Source of the DNA: Amycolatopsis anabasis
GTDB lineage: Bacteria > Actinomycetota > Actinomycetes > Mycobacteriales > Pseudonocardiaceae
Reading direction: 5' to 3'
Assembly (NCBI RefSeq): GCF_009765355.1
Contig: NZ_VTHK01000004.1
Span: 1-64,000 of the forward strand
DNA length: 64,000 nt
Shown: positions 1-12,230 of the stretch, in pieces
How the letters are laid out: each line of letters begins with the position of its first letter
How positions within the stretch are numbered: the stretch's first letter is position 1
Notes under the pieces: generated by a model
Database searches by the model: none
Told to the model about the DNA's origin: nothing
Seen by the model: only the letters and a program-made list of their open reading frames with translations
Program-made: the position numbers and the translations under genes

Positions 1-56
1 CACAGTCACCTTCACACCATAACCAACGACCACGCCATAATTGAGTTACGCATCAA

Positions 57-80
57 TAGAACCGGCCGGAACACTCACGA
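57..80 (-). repeat. Left half of the 44-nt gene-end hairpin
   Basis: Read on the minus strand these 24 bases are identical to the first 24 bases of the full 44-nt hairpin at 36103-36126 (begins TCGTGAGTG, ends GGTTCTA). The matching right arm is missing: the next bases do not pair with it. It lies just past the stop codon of the glycosyltransferase, the same gene-end position as the intact copies, and looks like a truncated member of the family. Confidence 0.7.
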
Positions 81-91
81 CCCCCAGGGGC

Positions 92-1603
92 TTACGGCCG
101 GTGCATCCGGTTCCAGAGGTGGGGCCAGGGATCCAGCGGGTGGGTGCAGAGCCAGATCGGGACGTTCTGGTTGGCGATCTGGGCGGTGACGTCCAGGCGG
201 ACCGTGCTCATTTGGCGCACCTCGCCGAAGAACTGGCGCAGCCAGGTGGGATCGCCGCCGACGTAGAGGACTTGGCGGGTGTCGTTCGGCGGGGTGCCCG
301 CGTACCAGTAGCCGCGTTCGGGGCCGTAGGCGGTGGGCAGGCCGCGGTCCGGGCCGTAGTAGTCCAGGGCGGCGGCTTGCCAGTAGGTGTCGCCCATCAG
401 CACGGTGTGGTCCGGGGGTAGTTCGCGGTAGGCCGCCGCCGCGGTGTCGACCAGTTCCGGCCAGCCGTAGCTGCCGCCGGCGACGTGGTCCAGGATCGGC
501 ACGCCGGTGAATCCGGTGGCCGGGCGGACCGGGAGGGCCAGGTAGATCGCCAAGGGAACGGAAAGCGCGTACACCGGCCACGTCGGCACCCACCGCCACC
601 AGGCGGCGGGGCGGCGCTTCTCGATCCGGACCGCGGAGGCGGCGAACAGGACCGCGTAGAGACCCGCGAGGTAGTAGTAGCGCGCGGCGGTGAGCAGGAA
701 GATCACGGTGACCAGGGCGGCGGCCCAGCCGAAGAACCGGTACGCGCGGAGTTCGGGGGCGCGCAGCAGCACGGAGAACCCGTGGCAGGTCAGGAAAACG
801 CCGACGAGGAGTCCGGAGGTGAGCACCGCCAGCGGGATCATGGCGAGGGGCCCGCCGAGGAGGCGGTCGTTCTGCTCGGCGACCACCGACTGCATGAGCA
901 GGTAGGGCCAGCCGTTCCGCGCCTGCCAGATCAGGGTCGGCACGGTGGCCAGCACGGTCACCGCACCGCCCGCCCACAACGCGGGGCGGCGGAGCAACGC
1001 CCGCGGCCCGGCGATCAGCGCGCCCGCGGCGAGGGCGAGCCAGAAGAAGGCGATCAGGAACTTGCCCTGCATGGCGACCGCGGTGACCAGCCCCGCGAAG
1101 AACAACAACCGGTCCGATCGGGTCCGCACCCAGCGCACCACCAGCCAGCTGACCAGCACCCAGCAGAACGGGTCGACCGTCGAGGTGGCGAGCACGTGCC
1201 CGGAGGCGAGCAGCTGGAACGACAGCGCGTAGGCGCCCGCGGTCAGCACCTGCGCCCGCGTGCCGCCGCCGAACTCCCGGGCGATCAACGCGGCGAGCAC
1301 CACCCCGGCGGAGGTGAGCAGCAGCGGCAGCAACCGCAACCCGATCACCGAACTCGGGAAGACCGCGTCGGCCAGCCTGGCCAGTTCCGGCAGCAGCCAC
1401 GGGTTGTCCGCGTAACCCCATGCCGGGTGGTGCTTGGCGGAGGCGAGGAAGTACAACTCGTCGCCGAAATAGCCGAACCTGCCGCTGACCGCCAGCAGGA
1501 CCGCGCCGACCGCGGCCGCGATGCCCAGCACCGGCAGGCGCGCGAACGCCGGTGGCGCGGACGTTTCGGTGGTGTCCACAGTGGACACCTTGGTGCCGTC
1601 CAC
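92..1603 (-). CDS. GT39 (ArnT/PMT-like) polytopic membrane glycosyltransferase
   Basis: A 503-residue integral membrane protein of the GT39/PMT_2 superfamily, which moves sugars from polyprenyl-phosphate donors to acceptors on the outer face of the cytoplasmic membrane. A first membrane helix at about residues 23-40 is followed by a loop with GYFGDELYFL (44-53), where the catalytic acidic residues of this family sit. About ten further hydrophobic segments and a soluble C-terminus follow. The GTG start is six bases after the acyl-AMP ligase stop, so it is the last gene of the lipid operon. Mycobacteria have an arabinosyltransferase (aftB) in the corresponding neighbourhood, but this is a different glycosyltransferase family. 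Donor and acceptor cannot be read from sequence; a glycolipid role is inference from the neighbours. Confidence 0.85.
   Translation of the reverse strand: MDGTKVSTVDTTETSAPPAFARLPVLGIAAAVGAVLLAVSGRFGYFGDELYFLASAKHHPAWGYADNPWLLPELARLADAVFPSSVIGLRLLPLLLTSAGVVLAALIAREFGGGTRAQVLTAGAYALSFQLLASGHVLATSTVDPFCWVLVSWLVVRWVRTRSDRLLFFAGLVTAVAMQGKFLIAFFWLALAAGALIAGPRALLRRPALWAGGAVTVLATVPTLIWQARNGWPYLLMQSVVAEQNDRLLGGPLAMIPLAVLTSGLLVGVFLTCHGFSVLLRAPELRAYRFFGWAAALVTVIFLLTAARYYYLAGLYAVLFAASAVRIEKRRPAAWWRWVPTWPVYALSVPLAIYLALPVRPATGFTGVPILDHVAGGSYGWPELVDTAAAAYRELPPDHTVLMGDTYWQAAALDYYGPDRGLPTAYGPERGYWYAGTPPNDTRQVLYVGGDPTWLRQFFGEVRQMSTVRLDVTAQIANQNVPIWLCTHPLDPWPHLWNRMHRP
1574..1586. repeat. GTCCACARTGGAC iterated near-palindrome, copy 1
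   Basis: GTCCACAGTGGAC inside the glycosyltransferase gene. With its flanks the dyad extends to a perfect 9-bp inverted repeat around one central A (1571-1589). Other exact copies are at 10414, 16394, 24814 and 50806. Confidence 0.6.
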
Positions 1604-1609
1604 GGCGGT

Positions 1610-3406
<1,797 letters not shown>

Positions 3407-3439
3407 AGGTCCCTCACATCACAATTGTTTCCGTGCGGT

Positions 3440-4450
3440 TCAGATGCCCATTCCGCTGGCCAGGACCGGCCACGACCGGTGCAGGGCGAATTGCCAGTAC
3501 GGCCAGGTGTGCGTGCCCGCACCGTAGAAATCCACCGTGACCGGGACTCCGCCCTGCTGGAGTTTGCCGACGAATCCCCGGGAATTCCCCAGTGCGACGT
3601 CCTCCAGCAAGGCGCCCGCGGGAGGCGGGCCCGCGGGGTCGTCCAGCGGGCCGGTCTTGCCGTCTCCGGAGGACACGTAAAGCTTGGTCCCGCGCAGCTT
3701 GTCGACCTTGTCGGCCGGGTTGTGGTCCATCCACCGCGCCCGCTGCGACCACGGGTCACCCCACAGCACACCCCACACGAAGAACCCCTGGTTGATCATG
3801 TTCAGCTGGGTGACCTCGGGAATACCGGGGGCCAGCACGTCGACCGCCCCGCTGTAGGAGGCCGCCGCGCCGAACATTCCGGGAACGCGGGAGGCGTATT
3901 CCATGGCGCCGTAACCGCCCATCGAAAGTCCCGCGATCGAACGCCGGTCCCCCGCGCCGTATCCGCGTTCCAGGATCTGCTTGACCTCGGTGAGGTGGAA
4001 TTTGCGCCAGTCCGGGACGCCGAACAACCCGTAGTTCCACCATTCGCTGTACATGCCGATCTTGCCGCCGCTGGGCATCACGATCATCGCCGGTTTGTCG
4101 GCGGTGAACTGCTCGACGTCGGTGAACTTGGTCCAGGACTGGTAGTCGGCGACCTCGCAGCAGCCGTGCAGCAGCCACAGGTTCGGCCAGGACTGGCCGG
4201 AATTCTTCGCCCAGCCCGATGGCACCAGCAACCGCACGGACGCCTTGGCCCCCAGCGCGGGCGACTGGATTTCCAGGTCCAGGGTGCGCTGATCCACCCA
4301 GGTTTCCTTGGTCACCTTGGCCCCGTCGTCGGCCGTCACCGGTGCCGCGGACGCGGCGGTGTCCCCGGTGGCCGGGACCAGCACACCGGTGAACAGGGCG
4401 GCGACGAGTGCTCTGATCGGTACACGACGGCGCTGTCGGGTACGGGTCAT
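3440..4450 (-). CDS. Secreted alpha/beta-hydrolase esterase, antigen 85 (mycolyltransferase)-like
   Basis: Exported serine esterase/acyltransferase of the esterase-D/antigen 85 superfamily. An arginine-rich N-terminus, a hydrophobic core and an ASA-AP cleavage site near residue 36 form a signal peptide. The nucleophile elbow is GLSMGG (Ser176) and the catalytic His lies in GTHTWPYW (His314), close to the GTHSWEYW of Ag85. The fold is complete at 336 residues. The start ATG overlaps the synthase stop by four bases (ATGA), so the genes are translationally coupled. In mycobacteria Ag85 proteins move mycoloyl groups from trehalose monomycolate to the envelope and are encoded near fadD32-pks13. 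The same job for a related lipid is inferred; a plain lipase remains possible. Confidence 0.87.
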   Translation of the reverse strand: MTRTRQRRRVPIRALVAALFTGVLVPATGDTAASAAPVTADDGAKVTKETWVDQRTLDLEIQSPALGAKASVRLLVPSGWAKNSGQSWPNLWLLHGCCEVADYQSWTKFTDVEQFTADKPAMIVMPSGGKIGMYSEWWNYGLFGVPDWRKFHLTEVKQILERGYGAGDRRSIAGLSMGGYGAMEYASRVPGMFGAAASYSGAVDVLAPGIPEVTQLNMINQGFFVWGVLWGDPWSQRARWMDHNPADKVDKLRGTKLYVSSGDGKTGPLDDPAGPPPAGALLEDVALGNSRGFVGKLQQGGVPVTVDFYGAGTHTWPYWQFALHRSWPVLASGMGI

Positions 4451-7400
4451 TTCGTTTCATCTCCTCGAATCGGGTGCGGCAGCAGTGCGGAAAGCCGGTC
4501 CGCGATGACCGCGACGTGCGGCGGGTCGATGACGGTGATGTGGTCACCGTGCACGCGCACGACCTCCAGCCGGGGGCAGTGTTCGTCCCAGCCGAGCGCG
4601 TCGTCGGTGCGCAGGTAGCGGGGATCGAGGGTGGTGGTGAGCGGGTGCGGGTCCTTGGCGCGGAAGAGCAGCACCGGGCCGGCATAGGTGCTCGGCGTGT
4701 ACCGCTCGGCGATCCGCGCGTCCACATAGGACGTTTGCTGGTGGGTGAGCACCGCGTCGCCCATGGCCGTCACCCGCTCGCGCAGCCGCCGCATGACGAA
4801 CTCGTTGCGTTCGTCTTCGCCGAGCGCGGCCAGTTCCTGCTCGGGTAGTCCGAGGTCCACCTGGTAGGTCTGTTCGATGTAGGCGATGAACTTGCGCAGC
4901 CTGCCCTGCAGTGCCTCGTCCGGGGACGGTTCGACCCCGCGCAGCGGAAGGATGGTGTCGATCAGGAAGAGCAGTTCGATCTCGGCGCCCGCGGCGGTGA
5001 GCTGCTGCGCGGTTTCGAAGGCGAGCAGGCCGCCGAAGGACCAGCCGCCCAGCCGGTACGGGCCTTCGGGTTGGCGCTGCCGGATCAGTTCCACGTACCG
5101 GGCGGCTTTCTCGCGCACGGTGTCCAGGTCGTCGAGGCGTTCCAGGCCGTAACAGGTCACGTCCGCGTCCAGCAGCCGCACCAGCGGCCGGTAGGCCGCG
5201 GTCGGGCTGCCCGCCGCGTGGAACAGGAACACCGCCGGGCTCTGCCCGTCGCCGCCGAGCAACCGCACCGGGCCCTGCCCCGGCCCCTCCAACTCCGCGC
5301 GGACCAGGTCGGCCATCCCGGCGATGGTGGGCACGGCCAGCAGCTCCGCCGCGGAGACCGGCCGGCCCAGTTCCGCGGAGACGATCTCGCCGAGTCGTTC
5401 GGCGTCGCCGTCCGTGCCGATTTCGGTGAACGGCACGTCCACCGCGACCTCGCGGGGACCGAGGACCTGGCGCCAGGCCCGGGCGACCCAGCGCTCGGCG
5501 AGGTCGCGGGTGCCCGGACCGTTCGGGCGGCGGCCCGGTTCCGGCGCGGCCGCACCGGCCGGGCGGAGTTCGTCGACGAGGTGGTCGGCGAGATCGGCCA
5601 GGCTCGCGCCGCGCAGCAGCATCGGCAGCGGGAGGGTGGTGCCGAAGTCCCGTTCGACGGCCGCGCGGGCGCGCATGGCCAGCAGGGAATCGAGCCCGAG
5701 CGAGGTGAGCGGGGCGTGCGGGTCGAGGAGTTCGGGGTCCAGCCACATCATCTCGGCGACCACCGATCGGAGGTGGTCGCCGATCGTGGCTCCGGCCCGC
5801 TCCGGGTCTTCGGTGGCGAGCGTGCGCAGGGCGTCGATGCCCGCCCAGGGACCGGTTTCGTCCGGCCGCCGTTCGGCCAGCATCGCGAAGAAGGGTCGTT
5901 CGGCGAGCCGGGGGAACAGGTCGAGCACGCTCGCGGCGTTCATGCGGGTGATTCCGGTTTCACCGCGGCGGGAGGCGAGCACGGCGGCGAGTGCGGCCAT
6001 GCCTTCTTCGGGTGGCATGGGTTCGAGGATCGGGTTGTCGCGGCCCGCGGCGCCGCCGATCTCGGCCCATGCGCCCCACTGGATGGTGGTGGCGGGCAGG
6101 CCCTGACCGCGTCGCCAGGCGGCGAACGCGTCCAGCCACGCGTTCGCGGTCGCATACGCGGCCTGGCCCGGTGAACCGAACAACGCGGCACCCGAGGAAT
6201 ACGCCAGCCACCAGTCCAGTTCGATCCCCGCGCACGCTTCGTGCAGCCGCAGCGCGCCTTCGACTTTGCCGCGCCAGACCGCGGCGAGGTCGGCGGGGTT
6301 CAGGGAGAGCACGGCGCCGTCGGCGAGGACCCCGGCGGCGTGCAGGACACCCCGCAACCGGGTGCCATCCGCGGTGGCCCAGCGCACCATGCGTACCGCG
6401 ACTCCGGGTTCGGCGATGTCCCCGGTCACCACTTCCACGTCCGCGCCCAGGGCTTGGATTTCTCCGAGCACCACGCTCGCCGCGTCGGAGGGGCCGCGGC
6501 GTCCGGAGAGCACGATCCGGGTCGCGCCGCGTTCGGCGAGCCACCGGGCCGCGGCGAGGCCGAGCCCGCCGAGCCCGCCGGTGATCAGGTATGCCCCCTC
6601 CCGCACGATCGGCTCCGGCCGCTCGGGGGCAGGCAGGGTGGCGCGGGTGAGGATTCGGGTGTATCGGTGGCCGTTTCGCCAGGCCACCTCGTCGTCGGCC
6701 GCGGCGGCGGTCAGTTCGCGTGCCAGGTCCGCGGGATCGTCGTGGTCGATCCAGCTCGCTCGTAGTTCGGGGTGTTCGAAGGCGAGCACCCGGATCAGGC
6801 CGCGCAGCGCGGCGAGGGCGGGGTGGCCCGGCTCCCCGTCCAGCACCACGGCGGCTTTCCCAGTGGCCAGCCACAACCGGGGCGGTTCACCGTCCACAGT
6901 GGTCAGATCGTGGACGGTCTCCGCGACCGCGAGCACCAGCTCCCGCGCCGCACCGGGCTCCTCCGGCGAACCGGGTAGCACCACCACACCGCCGAGGGCC
7001 GCCTGTTCCGCGGCGACCTTCACCAGCTCACCGCGCCGGGCCCACGGGACCGGCACCGCGACGTGTCCCTGTCCGGCGAGAAGCTCCGCGATCGGCCGGG
7101 GATCCACCTCGCCGGCGTGCACCAGAACCCAGTCGCGGCCACCGGCCGTCTTCTCGGGCAGTTCGCTCGGCACCCATTCGGCTTGGTAGGCCAGTCGTTC
7201 CGGGGCGAAGGGCACCTCGGACCGGCCCACCGGGGTCATGGTGACCCCCTCGAAGGCGGCCAGCACTGTCCCGTCGGGGTCGAGCAACCAAGCCGATCCC
7301 GTGTCGCGCGAGGCGGCGGCGCGGGTGGCTCGGCGGGGGTCGCCGAACAGGCTCACCCGCCCGAACCCGGTCGGCAGCCATACCCGGTCATCGGCGGTGA

Positions 7401-10400
7401 CCAGGGCCCGCACGCACGCCTCCCCGAGTGCCGGGTGCAGCGTGAATCCCTTGCCATCGCGGGGAACCTCGACCTCGACGGACACGTCCTCCCGGATCGT
7501 GACGGGCGGAACCCCCGCGGCGACCGCGGTGGCGTCGGCGTACCGCAGCCAGTCCCCGCCGGACCGCGCGAACACCGACAGCGTCACCGCGTCCCCCGGG
7601 CGAGGGTCGGCGGATACGGAGATCTCGGTGTGGTCGGCCAGCGGCAGGATCCGGTGCAGCACCACCTCCCGCAGCTCCGGCCGGGGCAGAAGTCGCCCGG
7701 CCGCGGTCAGCAGCAGTTCGACGAAACCGCCGCCGGGCAGGATCGGGCTGCCGTGCGCGGCGTGCTCCGCGAGCCACGGATGCGCGGCGGTGCCGACCTC
7801 ACCGGGCCACACGTGCTGCCCGGTCCCCGGCACCTCGACCCGATCACCGAGGAACGGATGCCCGGAGCGCGGGGGCGGCGCCGACTCGACCCAGTACCGG
7901 CGGTGTTCCCACACCGGTGGTGGCAGGTCGATCACCACCCGATCCGGATAACGCCGGAGCAGCGCCTCGGGATGCCCGAGCACGTGCAGCTGGGCCAGCG
8001 CGCCCGAGAAGCCGTCCGAGGTGCCGTCCAGGTCGCGGCGCAGCGACGCGACCGCCGCGAGGTCGGTGACCCCGAGTGAATGGGCGGTTTGTTCGATGGC
8101 GGTGTGCGCGATCGGATGCGGGGCGATCTCGAGGAAGGTGCGGTGCCCGTCGGCGATCGCGGCGGCCAGCGCCTGGGTGAACCGCACCGGACGGCGCAGG
8201 TTCGCCGCCCAATACTCGGTGTCGAAGGCCGGTCGCTGCCGGGGATCGTCCAGGACACTGGAGTAGCAGTACGTCGTAGCCGGTGCGGGCCGCAGTTCCC
8301 CCAGCGTTTCCCGGAAGCGGCCCAGCAACGGGTCGACCGCGGCGGAGTGGCCCGCCGCGCCGAGCGGCAGCATCCGCGCCAACCCGCCACAACTGTCCAC
8401 ATGGGACACAAGTTCGGCCACCTGCCCGGCCGGGCCGCTGACCGTGCACTGCGTCGGCGACGCGAACACCGCGACGGTGACCTCGGGGAACCGCTCGCCG
8501 AGTTCGCCCAGCTCGACCGGGGACAACTCCACCACCGCCATCGCACCCGCACCCGCGATGTCGAGTTCCTCCAGCAGCACGGCCCGGTGCGCCATCACCC
8601 GCACCCCGGACACCGGATCCAACGCCCCCGCGACGACGGCCGCCGCCACCTCGCCCATCGAATGCCCGAGCACCGCCGCCGGGCGCACGCCGACGCTCTT
8701 CCAGAGTTCGGCGAGCGCGACCTGGATCCCGAAGATCGCCAGCTGCCGGGTGGCGAAGGTGTCCGGCTCGCGCGTGCCGTCCAGCAGCGCGGTCAGCTCG
8801 ACCCCGGCGTGTTCGGCGAACGCGCCGTCGAGGTCCCGCACCGCCGCGGCGAACACGGGTTCCTCGGCCAGCAGCCGCCGCCCCATCGCGGGCCACTGGG
8901 AGCCGTAGCCGGAGAACACGAACACCGGGTCCCCGCCACCGGTCGGCGCGGACCGGTCCGGCTGCCCCTCGGCCAGGGCACGCAGCCGCTCGCGCAGCTC
9001 GCGGTGGTCCCGGGCCGGGATGGCGGCCCGCACCGGAGCCGGGTCGTCGCCGTGCAGCACCGCCGCGGCCAGCTCGGGCAGGGTGACACCGTCGTCGACC
9101 CAATCCGCCAGCGCCCGGGCGCGGGCGCGCAGGCGGGCCGGTGACTTCGCCGACAGCGCGATGACCTCCGGGCGGTGCACCGGGGAACGCCGGGAAGTGC
9201 TGGTGCGTGGCCATTCCTCCACCACCACATGCGCGTTGGTGCCGCCGAAGCCGAACGACGACACCCCCGCCCGCGCGACCCCGGAATACCGGGGCCACTC
9301 GGTGGTTTCGGTGACCACCGCCAACCTGCCCGCTTCGAAGTCGATGTGCGGGCTGGGCGTGCTGAAGTTCCGGCTCCGGGGAAGCTGCGAATGCCACAGC
9401 CCGAGCACGACCTTGATCAGCCCGGCGATGCCCGCCGCGCCCTCCAGATGCCCCAGATTGCTCTTCACCGACCCCAGCAGCAACGGCCGGTCCGGTGCCC
9501 GGTTCGCGCCCAGCACCGCCGCCAGCGCCCCCGCCTCGATCGGATCGCCGAGCAGCGTCCCCGTCCCGTGCGCCTCGACGTAGTCGATCGTCCGGGGCGG
9601 CACCCCGGCCTTCGCATACGCCCGGGCCAGCACGCGTTGCTGGGCCACCGGATTCGGCGCCATGATCCCGTTCGACCGGCCATCGGAGTTCACCGCGCTC
9701 CCGCGGATCACCCCGAGGATCCGATCGCCCGCCTGCTGCGCGTCGGCCAGCCGCTTGAGCACCACCACCCCGCAGCCCTCACCCCGGGTGATCCCGTCCG
9801 CGTCGGCGTCGAACGGTTTGCACCGACCGTCCCCCGCCAGCAGGCCCGCCAGCTCGAAGTTCGCCGTGATCCCCGGCGACAGCAACACATTCACCCCCGC
9901 CGCCACCGCGGCCGAGGCCTCCCCGTCGACGAGGGCGCGCACCGCCTGATGCACCGCCACCAGCGAGGACGAGCACGCCGTGTCGACGGTGACGCTGGGG
10001 CCGTGCACCCCCAGCGCGTACGACACCCGGTTGGCCGCCAGCGAAGCCGCCGCGCCCGTGCTGGAGAAGGTGTCGATCCGGTCCAGATCGGTCATGGTCA
10101 GCTGCGCGTACTCGGTCGCCGACAAACCCACGAACACCGCGCAGTCGGTGCCGCGCAAGGACTCCGGCGGGATGCGCGCGTGCGACAGCGCCTCCCATGT
10201 CACCTCCAGCAGCAACCGCTGCTGCGGATCCATCACCTCCGCCTCACCCGGACTGATCCCGAAGAACTCGGCATCGAATCCGGCCACATCACCGAGAAAC
10301 CCGCCGTGGCGCGGCAGGTCGCGATCGGCCGCACCAGGTGCGAACTGCTCCCAACGCCCGTCCGGAATCTCCCCGATCGCCGATTCGCCCTCGGCGAGCA

Positions 10401-10761
10401 ACGACCAAAACTCGTCCACAGTGGACGCGCCGGGGAACCGGCAAGCCAACCCGACGATCGCCACCGGCTCACCCGGATCGGCCGGACCGGAATCCGCCGC
10501 CGCCACGGATTCGGCTCCGGCGGCCAGCGTCCGCGCCAACTCCGCGATCGTCGGCGCCGACCACACCAGCGTGCTCGGCAGGTCCCGGCCGACCAGCTCA
10601 CCGATCTCCGCCGCCAGCACCGTCGCATCCCGCGAAGACACCCCGAACTCGTGCAACGGCCGATCGAACTCCCGCTCCCCGACCGGCCGATCCAACAACT
10701 CGCCCAGCCGTTCGGCAAGCCAAGCCCGCCACCGCGGTTCGCCGTCCGGTACCCGGTTCAT
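4447..10761 (-). CDS. Pks13-like type I polyketide synthase: ACP-KS-AT-DH-KR-ACP-(carrier-like)-TE
   Basis: A 2104-residue condensing megasynthase. Order: N-terminal carrier (1-85, FGVSSRDA with Ser43, the Pks13-type SSRDA motif), KS (100-525, Cys263 in DTACSSS, HGTGT and NLGHLEG), AT (615-900, GHSMGE Ser701, with AAGHS where HAFHS or YASHS is usual), DH (965-1230, [10 protein letters not shown] with His1000, but HPALGEA at about 1110 has Glu1114 where the catalytic Asp is expected), KR (1230-1580, TGGLGGLG and Tyr1536), ACP (LGLDSL, Ser1692), a carrier-like stretch with GTDGD and no Ser (about 1785), and TE (GWSFGG Ser1908, GDH near 2073). No ER. The start ATG at 10761 shares ATGA with the exporter stop. 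Predicted to join a FAAL-loaded acyl chain with a carboxyacyl unit, as Pks13 does. Pks13 itself lacks DH and KR. Product inferred only. Confidence 0.93.
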   Translation of the reverse strand: MNRVPDGEPRWRAWLAERLGELLDRPVGEREFDRPLHEFGVSSRDATVLAAEIGELVGRDLPSTLVWSAPTIAELARTLAAGAESVAAADSGPADPGEPVAIVGLACRFPGASTVDEFWSLLAEGESAIGEIPDGRWEQFAPGAADRDLPRHGGFLGDVAGFDAEFFGISPGEAEVMDPQQRLLLEVTWEALSHARIPPESLRGTDCAVFVGLSATEYAQLTMTDLDRIDTFSSTGAAASLAANRVSYALGVHGPSVTVDTACSSSLVAVHQAVRALVDGEASAAVAAGVNVLLSPGITANFELAGLLAGDGRCKPFDADADGITRGEGCGVVVLKRLADAQQAGDRILGVIRGSAVNSDGRSNGIMAPNPVAQQRVLARAYAKAGVPPRTIDYVEAHGTGTLLGDPIEAGALAAVLGANRAPDRPLLLGSVKSNLGHLEGAAGIAGLIKVVLGLWHSQLPRSRNFSTPSPHIDFEAGRLAVVTETTEWPRYSGVARAGVSSFGFGGTNAHVVVEEWPRTSTSRRSPVHRPEVIALSAKSPARLRARARALADWVDDGVTLPELAAAVLHGDDPAPVRAAIPARDHRELRERLRALAEGQPDRSAPTGGGDPVFVFSGYGSQWPAMGRRLLAEEPVFAAAVRDLDGAFAEHAGVELTALLDGTREPDTFATRQLAIFGIQVALAELWKSVGVRPAAVLGHSMGEVAAAVVAGALDPVSGVRVMAHRAVLLEELDIAGAGAMAVVELSPVELGELGERFPEVTVAVFASPTQCTVSGPAGQVAELVSHVDSCGGLARMLPLGAAGHSAAVDPLLGRFRETLGELRPAPATTYCYSSVLDDPRQRPAFDTEYWAANLRRPVRFTQALAAAIADGHRTFLEIAPHPIAHTAIEQTAHSLGVTDLAAVASLRRDLDGTSDGFSGALAQLHVLGHPEALLRRYPDRVVIDLPPPVWEHRRYWVESAPPPRSGHPFLGDRVEVPGTGQHVWPGEVGTAAHPWLAEHAAHGSPILPGGGFVELLLTAAGRLLPRPELREVVLHRILPLADHTEISVSADPRPGDAVTLSVFARSGGDWLRYADATAVAAGVPPVTIREDVSVEVEVPRDGKGFTLHPALGEACVRALVTADDRVWLPTGFGRVSLFGDPRRATRAAASRDTGSAWLLDPDGTVLAAFEGVTMTPVGRSEVPFAPERLAYQAEWVPSELPEKTAGGRDWVLVHAGEVDPRPIAELLAGQGHVAVPVPWARRGELVKVAAEQAALGGVVVLPGSPEEPGAARELVLAVAETVHDLTTVDGEPPRLWLATGKAAVVLDGEPGHPALAALRGLIRVLAFEHPELRASWIDHDDPADLARELTAAAADDEVAWRNGHRYTRILTRATLPAPERPEPIVREGAYLITGGLGGLGLAAARWLAERGATRIVLSGRRGPSDAASVVLGEIQALGADVEVVTGDIAEPGVAVRMVRWATADGTRLRGVLHAAGVLADGAVLSLNPADLAAVWRGKVEGALRLHEACAGIELDWWLAYSSGAALFGSPGQAAYATANAWLDAFAAWRRGQGLPATTIQWGAWAEIGGAAGRDNPILEPMPPEEGMAALAAVLASRRGETGITRMNAASVLDLFPRLAERPFFAMLAERRPDETGPWAGIDALRTLATEDPERAGATIGDHLRSVVAEMMWLDPELLDPHAPLTSLGLDSLLAMRARAAVERDFGTTLPLPMLLRGASLADLADHLVDELRPAGAAAPEPGRRPNGPGTRDLAERWVARAWRQVLGPREVAVDVPFTEIGTDGDAERLGEIVSAELGRPVSAAELLAVPTIAGMADLVRAELEGPGQGPVRLLGGDGQSPAVFLFHAAGSPTAAYRPLVRLLDADVTCYGLERLDDLDTVREKAARYVELIRQRQPEGPYRLGGWSFGGLLAFETAQQLTAAGAEIELLFLIDTILPLRGVEPSPDEALQGRLRKFIAYIEQTYQVDLGLPEQELAALGEDERNEFVMRRLRERVTAMGDAVLTHQQTSYVDARIAERYTPSTYAGPVLLFRAKDPHPLTTTLDPRYLRTDDALGWDEHCPRLEVVRVHGDHITVIDPPHVAVIADRLSALLPHPIRGDETK
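10414..10426. repeat. GTCCACARTGGAC iterated near-palindrome, copy 2
   Basis: GTCCACAGTGGAC, extended to a 7-bp inverted repeat around A (10413-10427). It lies inside the KS-coding part of the synthase and encodes the ordinary family residues STVDEF, so the protein alone does not explain this exact codon choice. Confidence 0.6.
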
Positions 10762-12230
10762 ATTCCCTCGCATTCCTTGGCCGGTACCGGCCGGGAGAGT
10801 TCCGGCGGCCGGGGACGCAGCACCACGAGCGCGAGCGCCGCCCCGGCCGCCTGCAGCAGTGCCGCGACGACGAGACCGGCCGTGTACCCACCGGCCAGCG
10901 CCGGGCCGGGGCTCGCCCCGGCGGCGATGTCGGCGGCTCGGACCGCGGTGATGACCAGTCCGATCAACGCGACGCCGAACGCGCTGGCGAGTTCGCGGGA
11001 CGCGGTCAGCACCCCGGACGCGGCGCCCGAATCGCCCTCGCCGGTCAGCTCGAGCGCCTGCGTGGTGATCGGCGTGGTGAACGCCGAGCCCACCCCGGCC
11101 AGGACCAGTCCGGCCAGTCGCGGCTCGATCGCCTGCTGCGCGTTCACCGCGGCGAGCGCCGCGAGGCCGGTGGCCACGAGGAGCAGGCCGAGGCACACCA
11201 CGCGATGCGGCCCGAGCACGCGGGTGGCCACCGGGACGAACGGGGTCGCGCACACCACCGCGGCCGCCACCAGCACCAGCGGCAGCCCGGCGGCTTCCGG
11301 GCCCAGGCCGAGGAAATCCTGGTGCACCAACGGGGTGAAGAACACGATCCCGCTGATGCCGAGCCCCCAGAGCAGCACCAATGCGTTCGCCCCGGCGAAG
11401 ATCCGGTTCCGGAGCAGCCGCGCGGGAATCAGCGGTGCGGCGGCGTGCCGCTCGGTCACCGCGAAGCCGAGCAGGCCCAGGACTCCCGCCCCGCCCAGCG
11501 CCAGGGCCGTCGCGGCTCCGGCCGAAGCCGTCACCGAGGCGGTGAGCAGGACCAGGCTGGCGGTCACCAAGACCACGCCGCCGAGGGGCACCCGCACCCC
11601 GGTCCGGGGCGGCTCCGCCCGGGTGGCGCGGGCCAGCAGGATCGCGGCCCCGGCGATGAACGGCAGGTTGCTGAAGAAGATCCAGCTCCAGTGCAGGTGT
11701 TCGGCCAGCGCGCCACCGAGCCACGGTCCGAGCGCGAGCGCCGCGGCCAGTGCGGCGGTCCAGACCGCCACGGCGAGCGGGCGCCGCCCGGCGGGGAGTT
11801 CGGTCCGGATGAGGCTGAGCGCACCGGGGACCACGAACGCCGCCGCCACCCCCTGCGCCACCCGCGCGGCCAGCAGCACCTCCGCCGAGCTCGCGAAACC
11901 CCCGAGCAGTGCCCCCGCCGCGAAGACCGCGCAGCCGGCCAGGACCAGGCGACGCCGCCCGAGCCGGTCGAGCAGGGCGCCGGCGGCCAGCAGCAATCCG
12001 GCGTAGGGCAGCATGTAGGCGATACCGGCCCACTGCAGCAAGGTCAGGCTAAGGCCGAGTTCCCGGCCGATCGAGGGCGCCGCCGCCGCGATGATGGTGT
12101 TGTCCAATGTGGTCACGAAGGCGACGAGCGCGACCACCGTCAGGATCGCCCCGGTGCGGTGCTCGCGGGCCGCGGTGGTGACCGGGCCGGCCGCCGGCTC
12201 GCTCGTGCGCGGCTTGCGATTCTGCACCAC
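10758..12230 (-). CDS. MFS drug/lipid exporter, DHA2 (EmrB-like, about 14 TM)
   Basis: Proton-coupled exporter of the major facilitator superfamily. The first helix holds TTLDNTIIAAAAPSI, typical of DHA2 proteins, followed by LLQWAGIAYMLPYAGLLLAAGALLD and the loop motif DRLGRRR. Hydrophobic segments continue to the C-terminus, giving about 14 helices over roughly 490 residues. I place the start at GTG 12230, because GGGGAG lies seven bases upstream; a GTG at 12281 would add 17 residues but has a weak ribosome site. First gene of the operon, overlapping the synthase start by ATGA. It stands where a lipid exporter would be needed. Mycobacteria use the RND-type MmpL3 for mycolates, which is a different family, so export of the synthase product is inferred. 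Confidence 0.88.
   Translation of the reverse strand: MVQNRKPRTSEPAAGPVTTAAREHRTGAILTVVALVAFVTTLDNTIIAAAAPSIGRELGLSLTLLQWAGIAYMLPYAGLLLAAGALLDRLGRRRLVLAGCAVFAAGALLGGFASSAEVLLAARVAQGVAAAFVVPGALSLIRTELPAGRRPLAVAVWTAALAAALALGPWLGGALAEHLHWSWIFFSNLPFIAGAAILLARATRAEPPRTGVRVPLGGVVLVTASLVLLTASVTASAGAATALALGGAGVLGLLGFAVTERHAAAPLIPARLLRNRIFAGANALVLLWGLGISGIVFFTPLVHQDFLGLGPEAAGLPLVLVAAAVVCATPFVPVATRVLGPHRVVCLGLLLVATGLAALAAVNAQQAIEPRLAGLVLAGVGSAFTTPITTQALELTGEGDSGAASGVLTASRELASAFGVALIGLVITAVRAADIAAGASPGPALAGGYTAGLVVAALLQAAGAALALVVLRPRPPELSRPVPAKECEGI

Noticed and set aside
10762..12033. Extension of the synthase frame upstream to about 12033, giving a 2528-residue protein
   Set aside because: The extra part is arginine-rich nonsense in another frame of the MFS exporter. 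The ATGA overlap at 10758-10761 and the intact Pks13-like N-terminal carrier fix the start at 10761.
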